Shown: positions 32,581 to 43,467, counted from the first letter of the stretch. The stretch: DNA of 64,000 nt from Ascarosepion bandense (GCA_037127315.1 JBBBDQ010001937.1:727216-791215), one strand, 5' to 3'. A program made the numbers and translations. Notes: a model not told the origin generated them from the letters alone.

Positions 32581-32714
32581 AGAGTGTTCTAATTCATTAC
32601 TGAATGAGCGATGCGTAGATGCTAGAGTAGCTACTGTTCACCATTCTTCCAGAGTGCTCAGTCAGGATGTGAGAGCGTAATATATAAAAATTATTACGTT
32701 ATAAAATTTCAAAA

Positions 32715-32776
32715 AGTTCTACAAAGTTGTACACATTGTTTCGACATTGAAAAAACAATGTTTCATCATAGGTAGT
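32715..32776 (-). ncRNA. Hammerhead-like sequence
   Basis: Minus strand: ATGATGA (first core base changed), helix II ACATTG/CAATGT with a T loop, GAAA, and helix III ACAA/TTGT ending in TA. The helix I partner GTAG is reduced (GAAC follows the site). Same family as 25.5 and 43.2 kb. Confidence 0.45.
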
Positions 32777-32861
32777 TAACAATGATGGTAATGAAAATTT
32801 TCATTAAAAAAAATTGATTTTTATGAAGAAAAGACTTTTCTTTAATTCTGGAATAAATTTC

Positions 32862-33290
32862 GTACAATGTCAGTCAATTAAATGCCATACGTGATACACG
32901 CTTTGGGCGGTCATGTATCAAAAGAGGCAGGAAGGACTGGGCAGAAGATTATGCAGCAGTGGGTTGTCATTGCTTTCTGCGGTAGACTGTTTGCCGACCA
33001 GGGTTATAGAACCCAAACTGGCCTGTTATTTGACTCATAGCTAGAAGGAGAAGTGATGTATTATATTATTACGTAGTAATTAGTGAGGGACCAGTTTATT
33101 ACTTCATAAAAATAGAAAACCGAGCCCTACTTTATGACCAGTAGAAGCCTTAATCATGATTCTAATTATTATATTCATTCAGTCAGTTAAGTGCCATACG
33201 TGGTACAAGCTTTGGGCAATCATGTCTCGAAAGAGATATGACTGACTGGGCATTATTTTCTGCGGTAGGCTGTTGTAACCTTGGGTGGAT
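32862..33290 (-). mobile_element. tRNA-derived SINE body, two tandem units
   Basis: Reverse copies of the ~300-bp body unit at 12.9-13.5 kb: gccatacgtgatacacgctt at ~32882 and gccatacgtggtacaagctt at ~33192, separated by the gaccagtttattacttcata foldback segment. The tRNA-derived head is missing. Confidence 0.7.
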
Positions 33291-33311
33291 AAAAACTTAT
33301 CATAGCCCACA

Positions 33312-33348
<37 letters not shown>

Positions 33349-33349
<1 letters not shown>

Positions 33350-33729
33350 TAGCAGTACAACCTGGCGTTGCCCGGGTGTAATGAAAGCTTTAAAACTAAT
33401 CCATGGTCCTCAGACTCTTCGGACGTTGGTACGAAAGACTAAAGAGCAATAGTTGTTTCCAGTTAAAGCGAAACCGTAGACTGAAAGAAAAATGAATGGA
33501 TGTAAGTCAAATTTTGATTTTCTGGTATCGATATCAAATATGTTTTTTTCGTTGTAAACTGAATTTTGAAGGCTAAATAAGTTCTCTGAGTAAATGGTAT
33601 CATGGCTGAGACTAAGAACTACAATTATACCTACTTAGAGCCAAACCCGAAGCAAAAACTAAAATAAAAGGGTTGAAAAAATACAGACATACATGCAGAT
33701 AAACAGACACAGACACAAACATCTTGCCT

Positions 33730-33779
<50 letters not shown>

Positions 33780-34045
33780 CGATATCCTGCACTATTGTAA
33801 GAACTGCAACCTTGAAACTTCTGAATATCATTTCTTATGTCTCTATGAGTGTATCAAATTTGATTAAAATCGGACCACTCCTTCTATAACACGATTTTTT
33901 CTATTATCGATTTTCGATATTTATCGGGGGTACCTCGACACAAAACATAGCTAAGAACACTCGCAGACGCTTATAGTACAACTGTGTAAATTTCCAAGAA
34001 AATCGGTTCAGCCACACACACACAGTTCCATTTGTAAATAAGTTT
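33349..34045 (+). repeat. Family C repeat with internal (TA)n insertion
   Basis: Begins actagcagtacaacctggcg right after a 36-bp TA tract (33312-33347) and ends tccatttgtaaataagttta. Relative to the full copies it has ~190 extra bases that include a TA tract at 33733-33777. A 20-bp piece before the CA tail is lost. Confidence 0.8.
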
Positions 34046-34050
34046 AAATA

Positions 34051-34742
34051 TAAAAATACTTCGCAAATGCAAAGCAAATAGTAAGGAAAGTGTCTTATTA
34101 AAATAACTTTCAGTCACTTGGAGATTTAGTAAAATATTTACGACTTCAAAACTTGATTTAACAATTGCATTTCTTTAATTTTATTCGTAAAGATCTATAT
34201 TGTATAAACTGGGGACGCGTTACTTTCGATATGGAATCTTTTCTAGTGTTCTATATTTCCATGCACTTCAAAAAAGTCTAGGATTCTTTTTTTTCTTTGT
34301 TTTTCACAGAAAAAGAAAGAAATACACGTCGTTCATTAAATATATACTAAAAAAAAAGAAAACAAAAGACCGCATAAGGAATTTTCCACAGACTTTTCTA
34401 AGCAAAGAGAAAAGATTAAAATTCTACTGATAAGGGAAAATGCGGTAAACATGTTCAAATTTCAATGAAATCTTAGAGACTGTAAATTTGTTTGTTTGTA
34501 TTTTTTATTAATCAGATTTTTTTTTATTGCGAACAAAAAAAATGTAATAATTTTACTCTTTGTCGGGAAAGAGTGGAATTATTTCCTAAATATAGACACA
34601 AATCTTTAGAGATGACAGCGCACGTGCTTCAGACGTTAAGAAAATCACGCTTCAAATAACATGTAAAGATATTTTGGATAATAGAGAGCAGAAACGCATG
34701 CAGCCGCCTAAAAACATCATTTCGGTATAAATATTTTTCTCC

Positions 34743-34744
<2 letters not shown>
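34051..34744. other. No gene recognised
   Basis: AT-rich DNA with A and T runs; a short TA tract at 34745-34766 follows. Confidence 0.4.
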
Positions 34745-34775
<31 letters not shown>

Positions 34776-34979
34776 TGCACTTAAAAAGGTGACAGACATG
34801 TAGAGGAAGAATGAGAAAAAAAAATTAGGTTCTTCCTACATCGAGTAATACCCAGTTTAACGTTGCCCCGCTTTGCGTTATTTGCAATCTTCTTATTGCA
34901 GAGTCATTTCAGAACGAACATGGCTCTTCACAATTTCCTATCCATCGCAGTAGAAATTCTCCCATTTACCCACTTATAT

Positions 34980-35215
34980 ACTTTTCCTCGATATGATATA
35001 AATATCTTTTATAGCTATATATATTCTAAACATATGCTATTAAATATAAGAGACAATGAATTTCTATTATGTTTAATCATGAGCCGTACTAAACGTCGTA
35101 TTTTGCTTTAATTTCAGTTGAAAATAAAGACAAAAATTCCCCAAATTTGGATAATTTTTTATTAATTTGTTTCTAAGCTTTTGGCTCACATGAGCCATCT
35201 TCAGAGAGGTTATTA
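34980..35215 (-). mobile_element. Penelope-like terminal unit (pLTR-like)
   Basis: Reverse copy of the unit at 11.54-11.75 kb: ctctctgaagatggctcatg (read on the minus strand) at ~35210, then the aaattccccaaatttgg block, and the ENYLLP-type end near 35010. The GAAA of the hammerhead-like stem is changed to AAAA. Confidence 0.7.
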
Positions 35216-35289
35216 AGACGGTAATACAATAACATCCACCATCACCGACGATTTTATTTTGTCAATGATGAATTTTCTGCAAAAACTTG

Positions 35290-35451
35290 ATCACAATAAG
35301 AGGAGTCGAGTAGCAAACTGAGTAAATGTTTAATTTAAAGTAGAAAAGAATATTTTTTTATTTGACATCTGCATACGAATAACAAAATATACAAACTTTT
35401 GCGAATTTGATTCTGCTAAAAATTTGGGTGGTCCCAAACTTATGGTCGGTA

Positions 35452-35453
<2 letters not shown>
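35290..35453 (-). mobile_element. Tc1/mariner-type terminal fragment
   Basis: Minus-strand end ctaccgaccataagtttggg accords with a Tc1-like terminal repeat and abuts TA-rich DNA (TA target). The other end was not found; no transposase sequence. Confidence 0.45.
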
Positions 35454-35486
<33 letters not shown>

Positions 35487-35489
<3 letters not shown>

Positions 35490-35900
35490 GGCCGTAGCTG
35501 ATGCTAAAAACACACCGGGCACAGAGAAAATTGGCCGGATTTATTAGTTGAGAATTTGATGACGTCATCAGTGTTATCCGTTTCCAGAAACTATGATTTT
35601 TGCGGATTTTTTCCGCTATTCCAATGGAAATTAGGCACAGAACCTGAACGAAAGCAGGGAATCGTGTTTGAAATTTATGAGTATAACCAGTCGTTTCTCC
35701 CCAAATTAATAAATAAACAAACAGATTTTTACTGCGTTCATTCGGATGTTGTCTTCGTTTTTCTTTCTTTCTTTCTTTCTTCGTGTATTGTTTAGTTTGA
35801 TTTCTGACTAAGACATTTTTCCTTGCCTGGATTTTCACTATGATTGCACGGATCAGCCCGGACCCGTGCTCGGTGTGCCCGGTAGTCAGATACGGCCATA
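35487..35900. mobile_element. hAT-like non-autonomous element
   Basis: Left end cagggccgtagctgatgcta and right end gtcagatacggccata form imperfect terminal inverted repeats of the CAGGGCCGTA type typical of hAT elements. A second inverted match, caccgggcac / gtgcccggt, lies just inside. It is inserted between two (TA)n tracts, so the 8-bp target duplication cannot be read. No transposase. Confidence 0.6.
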
Positions 35901-35903
35901 TTC

Positions 35904-35906
<3 letters not shown>

Positions 35907-35953
<47 letters not shown>
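35907..35953. repeat. (TA)n microsatellite
   Basis: About 23 TA units between the hAT-like element and a LINE fragment. Confidence 0.97.
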
Positions 35954-35956
<3 letters not shown>

Positions 35957-35959
35957 CTG

Positions 35960-36640
35960 CTGCCATATCTGGTCTGATGCTCATGCTATCAACCTAGGTG
36001 TCCATGACAAAATCCAACGGAGAATCTGAAATTTGATCGATCCCGACATGACATCCTCCCGTGAATTGAATATTGCTGCCATATCTGGTCGTGTGCTCCT
36101 GCTATCCACCTAGTTGCCCTTGACAAAATCCAACGGAGAATCTGTAATGTAGTCGACCCCGACTTGGCAGCTCAGATACAGTCACTTTCTCACCGGCGCA
36201 ATGTGACTTCCCTGTGTTTCTTCTACAAATATTTTCACGGCTTCCACTCCAATGAACTTAGCTCACTGGTGCCCTCTCTATATAAATTTACTCGAGCAAC
36301 AAGATTAGCAACTAGGTCCCATCCGTTTACTGTGAAACCAATAAAATGTAAACGCAAATTCTACTCCAGCAGCGTTTTTCTTGCAATTCCCGCCTGTGGA
36401 ATTTCCTTCCGTTTACTTGCTTCCCCGACAGCTACAAGCTCTAAAAATTTAAATGTAAATTCAATAGTCATCTCCTATCTCACTAACTTGCACCCTCTCT
36501 CTTATGCTCTTTTCTCCGTCCACTCCACTCTCATCAGTATTCTCATTCTTCTCTTACCCACTTTCTGTCACCCCAATAACCTGTCACTCTTTCTCATAAC
36601 TTTTAGTGACAGTAAACTGCGTTGCTTGGAGCGATATGAT
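35960..36640 (+). mobile_element. Jockey-like LINE (family A) C-terminal fragment
   Basis: The frame at 36164-36700 includes CFFYKYFHGFHSNELSSLVP, FTRATRLATRSHPFTVKPIK and CKRKFYSSSVF. A ~100-bp segment upstream (gctgccatatctggtc…) is present twice (35960 and 36072). The 3' end gttgcttggagcgatatgat runs into (TA)n in place of poly(A). Confidence 0.8.
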
Positions 36641-36641
36641 A

Positions 36642-36694
<53 letters not shown>
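36641..36694. repeat. (TA)n microsatellite
   Basis: About 27 TA units. Confidence 0.97.
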
Positions 36695-36698
<4 letters not shown>

Positions 36699-36699
36699 A

Positions 36700-37421
36700 A
36701 TTCAGATACTTCAATCCAAGGGAAAAAAGCAGGAAGGTAAATTCCCAAAAACCGATCCTAATTAATATTAAAAATTTTATTTTAATATTAAAAAATGATA
36801 CAGGAAGAGAGCTCCATGTAATAAAATATTACAGAGCAAATATATATATTTAAAAAAAGGATTAATTCAAATATGTTGAATGGTCATTTCGATATGAAGA
36901 TCCCCGCGGGGGACAACACATCACCTCAGCAACAGAAAAATCCTTTCAGAAACTGGAGAAAAATTAGTCTACTTTTCCTTTTTAAATAGATTGCAAAGAA
37001 ATTAAAAAATAAAATAAAATAAAACAAAAATAAAAATAAAGGGAAAGAAAAAGAAAAAGAAAACAAAAAAGAAAAAGAAAAAGATAGAATAACCAACTTT
37101 TTTCCGTGTTGCTTAAACTTACGTCGATTTAACACGGCTGTCTGTTAATTTTTAGTTACATTCTCCCTTTTTTTTGCGAACCCAGACGATGTCAATTTTT
37201 TCTTTTCTTATTTATTTGATTTTATTCTATCTTTTTCTTTTTCTTTTTCTTTTTATTTTATTTTTTAATTTCTTTGCAATCTATTTAAAAAGGAAAAGTA
37301 GACTAATTTTTCTCCTGTTTCTGAAAGGATTTTTCTGTTGCTGAGGTGATGTGTTGTCCCCCGTGGGGATCTTCATATCGAAATGGCCATTCAACATCTT
37401 TGAATTAATCCTTTTTTTAAA
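36700..37421. repeat. Large foldback, ~200-240-bp arms
   Basis: 36850-37092 and 37222-37421 are inverted copies (tgttgctgaggtgatgtgtt occurs reversed in the left arm), with a ~130-bp spacer and purine-rich inner arms. 36700-36850 is the reverse of 39720-39865, so the foldback belongs to the same family as the element there. TA tracts flank both sides. Confidence 0.85.
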
Positions 37422-37427
37422 TATATA

Positions 37428-37431
37428 TATT

Positions 37432-37502
<71 letters not shown>

Positions 37503-37541
37503 ATGTGCGTGTGCGTGTGCGTGTATGTGTGTGTGTGTGAA
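37428..37541. repeat. (TA)n-(TG)n microsatellite
   Basis: TA units then ~40 TG units with some CG steps. Confidence 0.95.
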
Positions 37542-37671
37542 GTCCGTGAACAGCGGGGATGATCAAACAAGATCTACTTAACATGAAATATTAAGTGTTA
37601 TATCTATAATAAGTGCTCAGTGAATGTTATCTAGAACAATATGATATTTATAGAGGAAAGTTTAACACTTC

Positions 37672-38312
37672 TTCTTCTTCTATGTGCCCTGTCCCTTCAG
37701 GACGTAGGCGATCATGGCTCCTCATGTCTCTCTATCCCTTGTGGCTCTTAGTATGTTTGCTCCTGTTGCTCCTGGCAACCCCCGTTCCGTCATCCACCTG
37801 ATCAGACCCTGCAAATATGTTATCCGCTGCCTTCCTCTGTCTCTCCTTCCTTCTATCTGTCCAGTCAGTATCAGGTTCTCCAGGCTCTCCTTCCTCATTG
37901 CATGTCCCAGTTACTTCAGTTGTCTCTTCCTGATGCTCAGCATCAATTTCCTTTTTGTTGACATTCTTTCTAACACTTCGTCGTTGCTTGTATGCTCAGT
38001 CCACGATATCCGTAGCATCCTTCTGTAGAACCACATTTCGGCCGCTTCCAGTTTTTTCCTCATTTTCGATGATATTGTCCAGCATTCACAGCCGTATTGA
38101 AGAACTGACATCACGTAGCAGTCTAGCACTCTTTTCTTCGTTTGTATTGAGATCTTCCTGTGTGTTAGTATTTTGCTCATCTTCTGGAACGCGTCCTTTG
38201 CCATGCCAATTCGCCTTCGGATCTCCGTATCGCACTTTCCATCCCCAGTTAGAACACTTCCTAGGTACTTAAATTCTTGGACTTGTTTGATTCTGTTATC
38301 CCCAATTCATTT
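37672..38312 (-). mobile_element. RTE-like LINE (family B), C-terminal fragment
   Basis: Minus frame: AKDAFQKMSKILTHRKISIQ, LDCYVMSVLQYGCECWTIS, WFYRRMLRISWTEHTSNDEV and LSIRKRQLK, continuing into the C-terminal region. 3' end gggacagggcacat and (GAA)n at 37671. Closest to the copy at 20.4-20.9 kb. Confidence 0.88.
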
Positions 38313-39150
38313 CTATAAGCTAAATTAGCTAATTTCATCAGATCACACTACAAGCGTTCCATTCGGTACAGATATTTTCCCGGAATAATCATTTCTTTAA
38401 AATGAAATGAAAAATAAGTAAAAAGATTTAAAAACAGAGACATTAAAGTTATCTAAGTTGGGGATCTCTAGACCAGTCGAAAATAGCTCATCATTTATGG
38501 ATAGGGCTCATAATGTCATTACACGCCCATTAACAAGCCAGTGGATACGTATATGCGTGTAACCCTACATATTAATACAATAATGTATACCCATTTATAG
38601 CCACATACACACATGTTCATACATCTACATATGTACATACAAATTCGCCTCTGTTTATACTTACTTATATACAAAGTCACACATCCATCAATACTCGAAT
38701 ATAAATCTTGCTTTCGCATACTCACATATATATCTTGATGAAGACGGAATTTTCACACGTATAAATAGCAGGAACATATATTCAAGAATATTAACAATTC
38801 TCCCACATACTCACAAAATACGTATATATTTGCATACTTACACACATACACACATACATAGGGATATTTCTCTACAGACATGTCCGTATTTATATGCATG
38901 TGCACACACAAATGTATTAATCATAACTGCATTTATCTATTTATATCTACATATAATTATTGTTTACACACTCATACATTTATGAAGAGTGGATTCATGT
39001 ACATATATGTATTATCCCAAGCCAGTAAAACGACTCGGGGTTTCATGCACAACGGAATCTGAAAGTGCCGATTATAGGATGCCCGTTGCATAATTTAAAT
39101 TGTAATAAAAATATCTGGTTACTGCAATGTTAGCGCAGTCATATACACTA
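38313..39150. other. No gene; degenerate CATA-rich sequence
   Basis: 38520-39020 is rich in catacatacac-type words, an old decayed microsatellite. Nothing else recognised. Confidence 0.5.
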
Positions 39151-39470
39151 CCGGCCATAATTATTAGGCCACCCCAGTCTTTTAAAAAAATGATGTATTT
39201 CATACTATGTATTTATTGGCAAGTGAATAATTGTAAATGAAAATAGAATGGTTCTTTTGTTAATACTGCACAATAACATGTGCATGAAATGAATTTATAA
39301 ATATTTAAAAATTACCTATATTGCAGTTTCATCAATGAAAGAATGAAGAAAATTTAGGGTGATTCGGACGAGTTCATCTTTTCTTCCTTGCCTTGTAAAA
39401 TTTTGCAAAGTAATAATAACAAAAGAACCATTCTATTTTCATTTGGCAATAAATATTAATAAACTTAATA
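39151..39470 (+). mobile_element. Tc1/mariner-type MITE, copy truncated at the 3' side
   Basis: Starts cactaccggccataattatt and follows the copy at 39913 through aatggttcttttgttaatac and tttagggtgattcgg. The right terminal repeat is missing. Confidence 0.75.
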
Positions 39471-39505
39471 TACATAGGAGACTCAGTATTTTATGATATG
39501 GCTTG

Positions 39506-39507
<2 letters not shown>

Positions 39508-39557
<50 letters not shown>
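39508..39557. repeat. (TA)n microsatellite
   Basis: About 24 TA units. Confidence 0.97.
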
Positions 39558-39563
<6 letters not shown>

Positions 39564-39865
39564 AGGATTAATTCAAAGATGTTGAATGGCCATTTCGATA
39601 TGAAGAAAAATTTTTCTCCAGTTTCTGAGGATTTTTCTGTTGCTGAGGTGATGTGTTATCCCCCGTGGGGATCTTCATATCGAAATGGCCATTCAACATC
39701 TTTGAATTAATCCTTTTTAATATATATTTGTTCTGTAATATTTTATTACATGGAGCTCTCTTCCTGTATCATTTTTTAATATTAAAATAAAATTTTTAAT
39801 ATTAATTAGGATCGGGTTTTTGGAATTTACCTTCCTGCTTTTTTCCCTTGGATTGAAGTATCTGA

Positions 39866-39870
<5 letters not shown>
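39558..39870. repeat. Foldback unit related to 36.7-37.4 kb
   Basis: 39558-39606 and 39671-39720 are inverted copies (ggccatttcgatatgaag). 39720-39865 is a single-copy continuation matching the reverse of 36700-36850. TA tracts lie on both sides. Confidence 0.85.

Positions 39871-39912
<42 letters not shown>
39871..39912. repeat. (TA)n microsatellite
   Basis: About 20 TA units between a foldback and a MITE. Confidence 0.97.
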
Positions 39913-39915
<3 letters not shown>

Positions 39916-40304
39916 TACCGGTCATAATTATTAGGCTAACCCAGTATTTAAAAAAAAATGATGTTTTTTATATTATTTTTTTAGTATTTATAGCGAAGTG
40001 AATAATTGTAAATGAAAATAGAATGGTTCTTTTGTTAATACTGCACAATAACATGTGCATCAAATGAATTTATATATGTATTTAATAATTAGCTATATTG
40101 CAGTTTTATCAATGAAAGAATGAAGAGAATTTAGGGTGATCCAGACGAGTTCATCTCTGCTTCCTTGCCTTGTAAAATTTTGAAACGAAAAAATAACAAA
40201 ATCACACTTCTATTTTCATTTAAAATTATTCACTACAAATAGTATGAAATGCATCATTTCTTTAAAAAAAAAACTGGTGTGGCCTAATAATAATCGCCGT
40301 TAGT
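39913..40304. mobile_element. Tc1/mariner-type MITE with ~31-bp terminal inverted repeats
   Basis: Left end actaccggtcataattatta with ggctaacccagt; right end, reversed, ctaacggcgattattattag with gccacaccagt. The element is 392 bp, inserted in TA-rich DNA, with no transposase. An internal aatggttcttttgttaat block also occurs in the copy at 39151. Confidence 0.85.
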
Positions 40305-40310
40305 ATATAT

Positions 40311-40311
40311 T

Positions 40312-40396
<85 letters not shown>
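40311..40396. repeat. Palindromic (CA)n-(TA)n-(TG)n microsatellite
   Basis: CA, TA and TG runs in order form one long self-complementary block of ~85 bp with no spacer. Confidence 0.95.
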
Positions 40397-40399
<3 letters not shown>

Positions 40400-40489
40400 A
40401 TATTTTTGAGTTGTAAATGTTAATTTATTCCATATATCATTAGATGTTTAATCCAAATTTTAATCGTAATGTTTAAACAAGTATCGAAA

Positions 40490-40702
40490 GAATTTTCCTA
40501 AATTTCATTCATATATACCCTCTTCATTTACCAACACTAAAAAAAGTTTTTTTAGCGAAAATAATGTTAAGATTAGCTATAGTTGTGTTGGTGACATTTA
40601 TAAATTTATGTCTTAAAATAGCATTATATTAAGTAAATATTTTTCAAAGAAAATACGTTATATTTTAAAAATAAATGCACCTACCAAAAATACGATGATT
40701 CC
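40490..40702 (+). pseudogene. Penelope-type relic, left part
   Basis: Frame reads FTNTKKSFF then ENNVKISYSCVGDIYKFMS, matching the NNVKISYSC region of the relic at 30.1 kb. It is interrupted by a solo LTR. Confidence 0.6.
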
Positions 40703-40994
40703 TGTTATGTCGTAAGTAAGAATAAATAACTCAACAACAGGAATAGGTTAATCGTTGTATTCCGTAAAAATAGTATTTACAAAGGTTATTAGTATCCAAT
40801 ACAAGAATAAAGGTTAATCGTCTCAACCGTCGTAAGACGTAGTATGAGCAATGGGTACTTCCGGGTCGTCACCGGAAGTCTACGACTGACTTGTCGATCG
40901 GCTGCTCGGCACACCCTCTTACGTAGATGCCACCATTATTTTACATAGTAATGGAATAGTCCATTATAGCCAAATAGGCGCGGGCGTCCCAACA
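40703..40994 (-). mobile_element. Solo LTR (292 bp) with 5-bp target duplication
   Basis: Termini are TGTTATGTCG at the left and GTCCCAACA at the right, that is TGTTGGGACG…CGACATAACA on the minus strand (TG…CA with short inverted ends). ATTCC is duplicated exactly on both sides (40698-40702 and 40995-40999). Inside there are no coding sequences. The 5-bp duplication fits Ty3/gypsy or BEL/Pao type elements. It interrupts a Penelope-type relic, so it came later; the internal region was presumably lost by LTR-LTR recombination. Confidence 0.92.
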
Positions 40995-40999
40995 ATTCC

Positions 41000-41792
41000 T
41001 TTAAACGGCCAATGCATGACTGATATTGGAATATTCAAGTTAGCATATATGTCGATTTTTATTTTGTTTCCACTGAAAACCATTTGAAATATTGTTTATG
41101 CCATCATCGAATGACATAAGGCAAAATAAAATCCATGAACAGCATTGTTCTCTCAAAACATTTCTGACAATTAAAGAATGATAGTAATACACCCGTTATG
41201 AAGTAGGATTTTTAGCAAGAACGAAAGTTTACAATAGGCGATAAGTGTAGTTTATGCCTTCCTGAAAAATTAGTTATCTTAAAACACTTAATAAGTAAAA
41301 AGAACCTTCAGATATTGGAAGCCATCTACATTAAATCAAAACAACCCGCACTTAATAAAATCCCATTTCAATCTGGTCCAAACACATTACATTGCATTTA
41401 GACATGTGGTTCTGTTAACATTTCGGTCTCTCACGCGGTATGAATTCATAGAACCGCATTACAAATTTACGAACTGCGTCTGCTATTTGGTAACTGTTAT
41501 CGTTGCATAGCAAAGTCTTATGTCAATACAAGATAAAATCGTCGCTGATGGTGGATGTTTTTATGTTAACGTCCCTGTAACCTCTCTAAAGATGACTCAT
41601 GTGAGACGAAAGATTAGAACGAGCATAATAAAAAAAATATCTAAATGTTGGAGAATTTTTGTTTTTATTTTCAACTGAAATTAAAGCCAAAACACGATGT
41701 TTAGAACGGCTCATGATTAAACATAATAGGCTTTTATTGTCACTTATATTTAACAGTATATGTCTAGAAAATTATCTGCTGCCTCGTTACAT

Positions 41793-41798
<6 letters not shown>
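41000..41798 (+). mobile_element. Penelope-type relic, right part, with 3' UTR and terminal unit
   Basis: Resumes as PLNGQCMTDIG (Cys-rich region), then LPEKLVILKHLISKKNLQIL, EAIYIKSKQPALNKIPFQSG and the terminal LHCI also present at 11.3 kb. A UTR with aaaatcgtcgctgatggtgg, a decayed stem motif (ctctaaagatgactcatgtg) and the pLTR-like unit (ENYLLPRYI) follow, ending in (TA)n at 41799. Confidence 0.7.

Positions 41799-41839
<41 letters not shown>
41799..41839. repeat. (TA)n microsatellite
   Basis: About 20 TA units at the end of a Penelope-like terminal unit. Confidence 0.97.
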
Positions 41840-41841
<2 letters not shown>

Positions 41842-41859
41842 CGAATACCTACGATTCCG

Positions 41860-42243
41860 CTATTTGCAAGCACCTTATAAAGAATAGAAAGTGTGCTGCT
41901 AATTTTAGTGTAGATCGGTTCACTGTTGTGTTCCGATCTCACTCTTCATGCCACCTGAAGGTTCTGGAGGCTTTGTATATCGGGTCCCGAAAGCCTGCAC
42001 AGCGTGACTTGTTGGGACTCGATATAATTAACCTCTAGTTCCTTACATTCACATTTTTTCCGTCCTTTTTATTTTGATGACACACTTTATTATTTTTTAA
42101 AATTCTGATTAAAATCTCCTGTAAAAGCCTGAAAAGCGGGAGCGAAACCGGTTGCTTCGTTTTTGAATATCATTTACAATGTGTAACATCAAACTGCACA
42201 CTTTTACTTCTTTAATTAAATTCTGTACTTACAGAAATATTTT

Positions 42244-42246
<3 letters not shown>
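41860..42246 (+). pseudogene. Second Penelope-type C-terminus and tail
   Basis: Frame reads HLIKNRKCAANFSVDRFTVV then SCHLKVLEALYIGSRKPALR and DLLGLDIINL. HLKVLEALYI…KPxL is a Penelope/GIY-YIG-type ending. A tail with aagcctgaaaagcgggagcg and aaaccgg follows and runs into (TA)n at 42247. Confidence 0.6.

Positions 42247-42329
<83 letters not shown>
42247..42329. repeat. (TA)n-(TG)n microsatellite
   Basis: About 21 TA and 20 TG units. Confidence 0.97.
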
Positions 42330-42332
<3 letters not shown>

Positions 42333-42539
42333 GTACAGTGTTCATTAAAAATGACAGACAAGGTATTATGGTTACATTTTTTATTATTTTTTTATGTGGT
42401 TTTATGATATTTTCTTTTTAGGATATAAATTATATAAAAATTGTACAAATATTTTGTTTACCACATCGTTTTCGGTTATACTTTTATCTATTACCGAGTA
42501 TGGATTTTATTTCATGTGTATGTGTGTAATTCATATCTA

Positions 42540-42640
42540 GAATTCCTTTCCAATAACTTGGTTCCCTGACAGCTACAATTTCTCAGAATTTAAATGCGAA
42601 GTCAATTGCCATCTCTTATCTTCTTGACTCAGGTTCTTTC
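42540..42640 (+). mobile_element. Family A LINE fragment
   Basis: aattcctttccaataacttg and atttaaatgcgaagtcaat correspond to the WNSLP…FKCKVNRHL end of family A ORF2. Only ~100 bp are present. Confidence 0.6.
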
Positions 42641-42929
42641 GCTGACAACCTTTATATGTCAACACTAGAAAAATCATCACTGATGGGGGGTGTTATTGTG
42701 TTACCATCCTTATAACCTCTCTGAAGAAGGCTCATGTGAGTCGAAAGCTTAGAACCAAATTAATAAAAAATTATTCAAATGTTGGAGAATTTTTGTCTTT
42801 ATTTTCAATTGAAATTAAAGCCAAAATACCTCGTTTAGGACGGCTCATGATTAAACATAACAGACATTCATTATCTCTTATATTGAACAGTATATGTTTA
42901 GAAAATTATTTGCTGCCTCAATACACTAA

Positions 42930-42975
<46 letters not shown>
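42641..42975 (+). mobile_element. Penelope-like terminal unit and (TA)n
   Basis: aaaatcatcactgatggggg, then ctctctgaagaaggctcatg and tgagtcgaaagcttag (hammerhead-like stem), then the conserved frame EFLSLFSIEIKAKIPRLGRL and SICLENYLLPQYT, ending in (TA)n at 42931-42975. This is the most intact frame among the terminal units. Confidence 0.75.
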
Positions 42976-42977
<2 letters not shown>

Positions 42978-43101
42978 AAGAGAAGGAGGAACGAAGAAAA
43001 TATTAACAACGTTCAAATCATTAATTTAAAACGGTGCTCAATATAGAAATAGAGCTATGAATATTTATAACAATTATAGTTTAGAACATGTACGAATTAG
43101 A

Positions 43102-43161
43102 ATCTTCTACAAAATGTATATGTTGTTTGGACATTGAAAGACAATAACTCATCAGATAGTA
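43102..43161 (-). ncRNA. Hammerhead-like sequence with canonical CTGATGA
   Basis: Minus strand: ACTAT, CTGATGA (canonical), helix II with ATTG/CAAT and a TCTTT loop, CAAA (the G of GAAA changed to C), a C-rich-to-TTTTGT helix III remnant, and TA at the cleavage position. The G-to-C change should abolish activity. Confidence 0.5.
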
Positions 43162-43212
43162 AACGCTAAAGTTGAGCACTTTTGCCATTAATATACGAAA
43201 AAGTAGAGTTTA

Positions 43213-43269
43213 CTACATGATGAGACATTGTCCTTTCAATGTCGAAATAAAATGTACAGCTTGTAGTAG
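43213..43269 (+). ncRNA. Hammerhead ribozyme-like sequence
   Basis: Helix I CTAC (43213-43216), ATGATGA core (first C changed to A), perfect 7-bp helix II GACATTG/CAATGTC with a TCCTTT loop, GAAA (43244-43247), a weaker helix III, TA at 43264-43265 as cleavage position, and helix I partner GTAG. It is the best helix II in the family. Confidence 0.6.
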
Positions 43270-43296
43270 ATTGTAATTTCTGCATGTCCTAAACTA

Positions 43297-43467
<171 letters not shown>

